From contig NC_083693.1 of NCBI RefSeq assembly GCF_033118175.1, positions 57,343,981 to 57,407,980 of the forward strand: a stretch of DNA of 64,000 bases, in the 5' to 3' direction. Under the pieces are notes generated by a model. That model worked only from the letters and a program-made list of their open reading frames with translations, was not told the origin of the DNA and ran no database searches. The translations under genes were made by a program, and so were the position numbers. This document shows, piece by piece, positions 57,506 to 64,000 of this stretch. Source of the stretch: Dama dama. Lineage: Eukaryota; Chordata; Mammalia; Artiodactyla; Cervidae. Every line of letters starts with the position of its first letter. The stretch's first letter is position 1.

Positions 57506-59295
57506 ATTTTTATTTTTTTTCAAGAGGGTATTAAATCCTTTATTGATTACACATGATAATGGATGATACACAAGCTTCATTCCCATCTATAACTTTTATC
57601 TGGTACTGTAATTCAATTTATATATATTGCATAGGATGTGCCAAAAATCATTAATAACCAAAAAAAAAAAAAAAAAAGAACTCCATGACTTTGCATGGGT
57701 GACCCTTTTAATGGTGAACTCCAGGTCACAACACAGTAACTTTCAGTTCAACTACACCAAGGTTCTGAAGACAACAGCTTCTCCACCAAGCAGGTTGTAA
57801 TTCAAATGGAATCTGGCATCACCCTGAAGGAATTCTAACTTCACACTGTTGGGGTAGTTTACCAAAATGGCTTCAGAGTAGACTAACTTTACACAGCACA
57901 TTAAAAAAAAAAAAAGACATTTATTCAGCGTCATGATCAGACTATTACATTTAGCAATCAACAGCATGGGTGCAAAAAAAAAAAAAAAATCTACATTAAA
58001 ACCCTTTGTTGGAATGCTTTACACTTTCCACAGAACAAAAACTAAAATAACCTGTTATACAATTAGTCACAAGTACAGTCCTCAAGTTTTTTGCCCATAT
58101 ACATGAGTATTGTCTAAAACATGTCTTCTTTGTAGCAGCTACGCCCTGCCACCACTGTGCTTGGCTGAGTTCACAAATCTGTTAGCTTCCCTGTCACTTC
58201 TCTGGCTCTCCTCTCCTGCTAAGCTTTATTTCCTGGCAGTAATTAAAACCTTCTGCCACTGCCATAGCTACTGCTGCTGCTGGAACCACCGTAGCCACCT
58301 TGGTTTCGTGGTTTGGCAAAGTATTGGCCTCCACCACCATAGGGGCCAGAACTTCTGCCTCCAAAGTTTCCTCCTCTCATGGAGGAAACTTTGGACACTT
58401 TCATGTGTCCAAAATTTGAAGATTGATTGTTGTAACTGCCAAAATCATTGTAGCTTCTGCCACCTCCAAAATTGCTTCTTTCATTACCAAATCCATTATA
58501 TCCATCCCCACTGCCACCATGTCCATCACCACCATGGCTGCCACCAAAGCCACCTCGACCACTGAAGTTTCCTCCACGACCAAAGTTGTCATTCCCACCA
58601 AAACCACCGCCACGACCGCCACCAAAGTTTCCAGAACCACTTTGACCTCTCTGGCTGGATGAAGCACTAGCCATCTCTTGCTTAGACAGGGCTTTTCTCA
58701 CTTCACAGTTGTGGCCATTCACAGTGTGGTATTTCTGAATCGCAGTCTTGTCTACAGAGTCATGGTCATCAAAGGTTACAGAAGCAAAGCCTCTCTTTTT
58801 GCCACCGCCTCGGTCAGTCATGATTTCAATTACTTCAGTTTTCCCATACTGTTCAAAATAATCTCTCAGGTAATCTTCAGTGTCTTCTTTAATGCCACCA
58901 ACAAAAATCTTTTTCACAGTTAAGTGAGCACCAGGTCTTTGAGAATCTTCTCTTGAGAAGGCCCTCTTTGGTTCCACAACTCCTGTCCACCTTGTGTGGC
59001 CTTGCATTCATGGCCGCATCCGCCTCCTCCACTGTGGCCTATGTGACAAACCCGAAGCCCCTGGAGCGCTTGGTGTTTGGATCCCTCATTACCACACAGT
59101 CTGTGAGCATTCCCCATTGCTCAAAATGGCTGCTCAGACTCTCATCGGTTGTTTCAAAGCTCAATCCTCCGATGAAGAGCTCCAGCAGCTGTTTGGGCTC
59201 TTGGGGAGACTCTTATTTAGACATGAGGGCAATGGAGGTGGGGAAGTCTTCAACGATGCTTTCTCGGCAGTATCCAGGGGCAGAAAGCTAAAGTC
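57506..59295 (-). pseudogene. HNRNPA1: HNRNPA1 processed pseudogene
   Basis: Intronless copy of the mRNA for hnRNP A1, a nuclear RNA-binding splicing factor. The ancestral ATG is at 59224-59222, but codon 4 is a stop (TAA), a second stop occurs in RRM1 (near 59040), and a frameshift lies near 58985. Downstream a 254-codon frame (58243-59007) keeps RRM2 with RNP2 'KIFVGGI' (residues 33-39) and RNP1 'KKRGFASVTF' (normally F, here S), then the Gly-rich domain and the natural C-terminus 'SYGSGRRF'. An eight-codon insertion disrupts the M9 nuclear-transport segment. A long 3' UTR, AATAAA (57544-57539) and an A-rich tail (57520-57504) follow. Flanked by 'ccagaaactt' duplications. No promoter seen; expression unlikely. 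Confidence 0.95.
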
Positions 59296-59305
59296 CCAGA
59301 AACTT
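59296..59305. repeat. Target-site duplication, right copy (HNRNPA1 retrocopy)
   Basis: Identical partner of 57496-57505 at the 5' UTR end of the retrocopy, about 70 nt upstream of the ancestral ATG. Confidence 0.85.
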
Positions 59306-59424
59306 TAGAATAATTTGTTTCTTAATACTTCCAGTAAGGCTTCAGGATAGATAATTTTATGATCATGATCAGGAAAAGCACAGTTGCTGAGCCATCCTCA
59401 GGTTTCTTTTTAAGCTTTAACTAA

Positions 59425-60107
59425 GATAAGATAACTTGGGTTGCTTCCATGTCCTGGCCACTGTAAATAGTGTTGCTATTTACAGGTGCATGCATCTTTA
59501 GCATTAGTGTTTTTTTTTTTTCCTCCTGGATATGTACCCTGGAATGGGACTGCTGGATCACATCATAGCTCTATTTTTGGATTTTTTGGGAATTTCTCTA
59601 TTGTTTTCCATACTGCCTACACTAATCTACACCCCCACCAACAGTGTACAAGTGTATATGATGAACTATAACTTAGCCACAAAAGGAAGGAAATATTACC
59701 ATTTATAGCAAAATGGATGAACATAGGGAATACTATGCTGAGTGAAATAAATCAAAAACAAATACTATATTGATATCACTTATATACAACTCTAAAATGT
59801 AATACAAATGAATGTGTATGTAAAACAGAAACAGACTCACAGATACAGAAAACAAGCTTGTAGTTATCAAAGGAGAGAGGAAAAGGGGGTGGGACAAATG
59901 AGGGGTTTGGTATTATCCTATACAAATTACTAAATATATAAAATAGGAAAGCAACAAAGTTATACTTTACATAGCACAAGGAATGGTACCCATTATCTCG
60001 TAATAATCTTTAATGGAATATCTGCAAAATACTGAATCACTATGTTGTACACCTGAAACTATCACAGTATTGTAAGTCAACTATACTTCAGTAAAAATAT
60101 AAAGTAA
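59425..60107. mobile_element. L1 with 5' inversion
   Basis: Positions 59425-59655 are reverse L1 ('atatgtaccctggaatggga', 'cacccccaccaacagtgta'). Positions 59656-60107 are forward L1 running to an A-rich 3' end ('caactatacttcagtaaaaa'). In L1 order these parts adjoin, so the 5' part is flipped, the twin-priming pattern. Confidence 0.82.
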
Positions 60108-61019
60108 CATTTCAATTTTATTAAGAAAAGGATAGTTAAAGGGTTCACAGAAAGAAGCAGATTTCAACTTTATTTCTGTCACACAACAGAGCATTACAAA
60201 TACTCCTGCACCCACACAAATTGTCTGCATCCTCAGCCTGCTTTTCCATTGTTGAGCAATCACTGAATTATTGCGCAGGTCCAGACCTGCTCTTTCAGTA
60301 TAGACTTGCCCTCAAATTGCTTTTAAATTGCTTTGAAAGATCTGGTAAAATTTTGAAGGTGCCAAGATATGGATTAAAATGAAGTATAAGTTGGCTTCAA
60401 ATTTTGTCCAACAGAACCAGTGAACAGGGTAATGAAAAAACAAATGGGGTACAGCAAGAATTCTGAGTACATCAGCCACCCTTGTGAATTGCTAAAAGGC
60501 TACACATTTTCACAGTGCAACTGTCTGCTGCAAGAAATGAGAGCACAGTAAAACAAAATATTTCCCTTTCAGATACTTTCAGAAAATATGCAGATAATCC
60601 AGTTGAAATGATTAGTTTATGATGCAAATCAAAACACTCGATAGGATTCTTCCATATTGCAGCGTGTTTGTCCTTCCAAATGTCAAATAATTTCTTCTAG
60701 GTAGGTCCCTTTCTTTATCAAAAGATATTCTTCCCTCAGGAGAGGCTCGCAGAAGAGAAATGGTGTTAATTGTCTGAGTGGTCTAGTACATGTGCTCTAC
60801 TACAGAGGAATATATCTTCAGACAATTGTTTTTAGCTATGTTTTTATTTTCAAAGATTTAATTACCCCATTGGTGGTTACAAAAGCCCTTGTTTTTACAT
60901 TTTTCCCTCCTTTCTGTTGACTCACTGCTCATAGTCTGTTCCCTCACCTCTGAGGGTGGTACAGAAAAGGAATGTAATGTGGAAGGGGGGCATTTCTATG
61001 TTAGTAGCGCTGTTGTGTC
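60108..61019. other. Unassigned sequence
   Basis: No repeat or gene recognised. Confidence 0.45.
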
Positions 61020-61235
61020 TGGATGAAATAATCCATTCTACCATTGGTTACTGTTAAATGCTTAATCTTTTCTAGGCATCATGCTGATGATATGTATCTG
61101 TTCTCTTTAGTCCTTACACAGATCCATGCAAAGTGGGTACTGGTATACCAATTTTTTAAAATAAAAACAACTGAACATTATAAAGTTTACCTAACTTTCC
61201 CAATGCCCACTGCTAGTAAGTGGCAAGTTCACATT
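61020..61235 (+). repeat. MIR-like fragment
   Basis: 'ttctaggcatcatgctgatg', 'gtccttacacagatccatg' and 'cccactgctagtaagtggca' follow the MIR order. Confidence 0.55.
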
Positions 61236-61349
61236 TGACTAATTCTCAAGTCCTCATTTTCTCCATCCTGGAACATTGTATCTTTGAGTATAATTAAATG
61301 GAATTTACTCATCGGGATTAAATTGGAATATGATATTGGGGAAGCATGG

Positions 61350-61470
61350 CAAAGCCTTTGGAATCCATTGATTGGGTTTAAATCTCAGAACTTTATATCT
61401 GATGTCACTGAGCCTCTGTTTTCTAGTGGAGATGAAATACCTGACTTTATAGGGTTGTTGAAATAACTAA
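61350..61470 (-). repeat. MIR-like fragment
   Basis: 'gggtttaaatctcagaactt', 'gtcactgagcctctgttttc' and 'tatagggttgttgaaataac' follow the reverse MIR order. Confidence 0.55.
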
Positions 61471-61654
61471 AGGAGGTAAAAATTGATAGTACTCAACACA
61501 GATGTGGTGTTCAGTAATTTTGGGTCGAGTTTCTTTCCTCCCCATACATTGTTTAACCATTTTTATTGAATATCAGGTATTTTTCTAAGTGTGAAGAGCA
61601 CACAGATGAATAAGAAGACTTGAATTTTTTGTGCAAATGGAAGAAACTGAGTCT

Positions 61655-61738
61655 TTTAAAATTTTTAAATTTTTATTGGAGTATGGTTGCTTTATAATGT
61701 TGTGCTAGTTTCTATCGATACTATGTATCTATGACTAA
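61655..61738 (-). repeat. L1 3' end, short
   Basis: 'tattggagtatggttgcttt' is the reverse of a ruminant L1 3' terminus; only about 80 bp remain. Confidence 0.6.
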
Positions 61739-63157
61739 AATAGATAACTAGTGAGAAAGTCAGTCTTTTAGAGGATTGAGATACAAATATTTATAAGGTA
61801 ACCTGAAAAGCACGTGGGTTTTATGTGAATCTAGGTGTAGTCAGGGAAGGTTTCCTAGATTAGATAATGTTTGAACTGAACCTTGAAGAATTAACATTCC
61901 TAGGAGCGAACCAGGCTTGGAAAGATAAGAAAGGTATACTTGCAGAAAGGAACGTGAGAGTTAAGGCATGGGGATGCAAAACAGCTTTTACTGTTTTTGA
62001 ATCCTAGAGTAAGAGATGGAGATAATGTTGGAGAGAGAGGCAGGGGTCATATGCTTTGAAGATCTTATGCATCCTGGTAAGCTTGTGCATGAATATTTTT
62101 GTTGGAAATGGGGAGGTATAGAAGTGTTATACTTGAAGTTTATGGGTCTCTCTGGCAGACTGATGTGCAGGGTGGATTTGAGAGGGATGAAATGAGTAAG
62201 GGAGATAGAATCTACTGCAGCGGTGTAGGCCAGTAGTAGAGAGGGTCCAGTTGGACCAGGGCCAACTGGAACAGGGGATAGAGAAGATGGATCTGATGAA
62301 ACGCTTAGAAAACATCTGATGATGGATCTGAGAAATGCTTAGAAAACAAATTTAACGGTTTTGGGAGATAGGAGAGAAAGGAGTTGAGAATGTTCCTAAT
62401 TTAGATCAATTGGAGGGATGGTCGGACTATAAACTGAGAGAAAATAAGGAACAATTTGTGTGTAGTGGAGATGAGTTACACAGATGTCCCTCAGGAGTAC
62501 CTGTTACAGGATATGTAGTGACCGATAACTCCAACCATAGCATCTTTGGCTCTGCCATGGCAAAGGATTCCTGAGCTATCAGCCATTGCCTACTCACTGT
62601 AGTAGCTTCAGAGCTGGACCACTCCTGTCTAGTATAAGACATTTCCACAGGTAATTTCTGCTCAAGGACGATCCATTGGTTTGGCCAGTACTTTCAGAAC
62701 TGCTCTGTGGTATGAGGTTCTTCCTACTCAATTCTTCCTCCACTCTTTCACAGTATCAGACCTGCACCATAATCTGAGGGTCTTCCCACCAACTCTAGCA
62801 CTCTTCATCCATCATAGGTGTGTCTCCTGATAAAGCTCTTTCATCTTGAATACCAATGTGGCATCTGCTTCTTGGACGATCCAAATTGACATTAGGAGAA
62901 TTTAGACATCGGTGGGGATGAAAGGGATGAAATGAGATCAGTAACAGAAATACTAAGTCTGATATGACAGAGAAATCTGGCTGGAAATCTTAGACATTTG
63001 GATAAGCAAGTTAGAAAATTGGACACAGAACCTGTAGAACTGGGGGTCTTCAGCATGCTGTAGTGGGTAGTCAAAACTGTGAGAGTAGAAGGAATCACTT
63101 GGGCAATAGAAATAATGTGAAAGCAGAACTATTTATATTCATGCAAATTAGGGTGCA
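61739..63157. other. Unassigned sequence
   Basis: 61840-61990 may be an ancient repeat ('gtcagggaaggtttcctaga'), family unknown. No gene. Confidence 0.4.
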
Positions 63158-63457
63158 TTAGAGCACTCACACGGAGAAGGCAATGACACCCCACTCCAGT
63201 ACTCTTGCCTGGAAAATCCCATGGATGGAGGAGCCTGGTAGACTGTGGTCCATGGGGTTGCTAAGAATCAGACACAACTGAGAGACTTTCTTTCACTTTT
63301 CTCTTTCATGCATTGGAGAAGGAAATGGCAACCCACTCCAGTGTTCTTGCCTGGAGAATCCCAGGGACGGGGGAGACTGGTGGGCTGACGTCTATGGGGT
63401 CGCACAGAGTCGGACATGACTGAAGTGGCTTAGCTTAGCTTAGCTTAGAGCACTCAC
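63158..63457 (+). mobile_element. BOVA2 SINE with target duplications
   Basis: Forward complete dimer (about 63173-63430), with linker 'cactttcttt'-like sequence at 63285-63310 and a (TTAGC)n tail at 63429-63447 in place of the usual (AGC)n. The duplication 'ttagagcactcac' is at 63158-63170 and 63445-63457, identical over 13 nt, so the insertion is young. Confidence 0.93.
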
Positions 63458-64000
63458 AGTTCACCCTCATGACTTCCATCCCCCGTTCTCCATTTCCTTC
63501 ATCCTCTCTGAGCTCCCCGCTCTTTCCTGTTGGACCTACTGCCTGTGCAAACCATCCCCTGAGAGCACTTAGCACATCTAAGGCTCTTCACAGCCAGGAT
63601 TAGCATGCATTCTAGTGTTAGCTGTGTCTCATCTCTCCACCTTTTTCAGAAAAGTGATAATTCTTAGTTCTGCTCTTGAGATCACTTCTCTGAGCCTCAA
63701 GTTCTAGGCCATTTGGGATCTGATGCTGTTACCCTTGCAGACAGGTAAAGGCCCCATACCTTGCCTTAGGGAAGCAGGTTTCTACTGTGAATGTTAGATT
63801 TTATTCCCCACTTCTTGGTTTTACTCTGTAGAGTTTCGACATTTTTAGTTTTGTTTTCACCCCATATGGGCAGAGTTTCCATCAGTGCGCTTCTGGTGAT
63901 GACTGTAGGTTGATAGCTAGTCATTTCTGGCAGGACTGTTACCTCTATCTTTAGAGCTCCAGCTCTAGTCTGAAGTTCCAGCTTCTCTGCAATCTCATAC
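63458..64000. other. Unassigned sequence
   Basis: Less AT-rich than average; nothing recognised to the window end. Confidence 0.45.

Noticed and set aside
58110..58565. 151-codon forward His/Cys-rich ORF resembling a metal-binding protein
   Set aside because: It is the antisense of the Gly-rich domain and 3' UTR of the HNRNPA1 retrocopy; the His/Cys repeats come from complementing Gly codons.
58423..58662. 79-codon Thr-rich forward ORF
   Set aside because: Another antisense frame of the HNRNPA1 Gly-rich repeats.

Overview
The window is nuclear DNA of a ruminant, most likely a bovid. The diagnosis rests on its repeats: RTE-type BovB LINEs (about 9 kb, near 14 percent of the window), Bov-tA and BOVA2 SINEs, older CHR SINEs, and ruminant L1 3' ends on both strands. 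I see no intact host protein-coding gene, tRNA, rRNA, CRISPR array or any bacterial feature. The only host-gene-derived coding sequence I can name is a decayed HNRNPA1 retrocopy. The window is probably intergenic or deep intronic.

Layout. 1-11,845: possible ancient retroviral remnants at 1-1,545, then BovB and SINE copies on both strands separated by AT-rich sequence. 11,846-20,196: an old reverse-strand L1 that has acted as a landing pad. It is interrupted by (i) a composite insertion of a 5.5 kb gammaretrovirus-like ERV copy joined to a ruminant L1 3' end (11,967-17,861), (ii) a second composite of an L1 3' end plus a polyadenylated 3'-UTR-like sequence (18,305-18,910), which itself hosts (iii) a third composite of an L1 3' end plus an LTR-like RNA end (18,436-18,696), then a CHR SINE and a DNA transposon that carries a Bov-tA. 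20,523-49,600: scattered BovB, L1, SINE, MIR/L2 and DNA-transposon fossils among unassigned sequence. 49,784-54,007: two long BovB pieces that keep reverse-transcriptase motifs. 55,621-60,107: a truncated L1 with clear target duplications, the HNRNPA1 retrocopy with its own target duplications, and a 5'-inverted L1. 60,108-64,000: mostly unassigned sequence and a well-preserved BOVA2.

The main result is the ERV at 12,384-17,861 (reverse strand). It is not an ordinary provirus. It begins at the RNA start of its LTR (R, 28 nt downstream of the TATA box seen in the other LTR), ends at the polyadenylation site (R followed by A12), lacks U3 at its 5' end and U5 at its 3' end, and continues directly into a ruminant L1 3' end. 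An 18-nt target duplication encloses the whole ERV-plus-L1 unit. This is the structure expected if the L1 reverse transcriptase started on L1 RNA and switched to polyadenylated ERV genomic RNA. Its primer binding site matches the 3' end of tRNA-Gly over 18 of 18 nt. All gag, pro, pol and env remnants are broken by deletions, frameshifts and stops.
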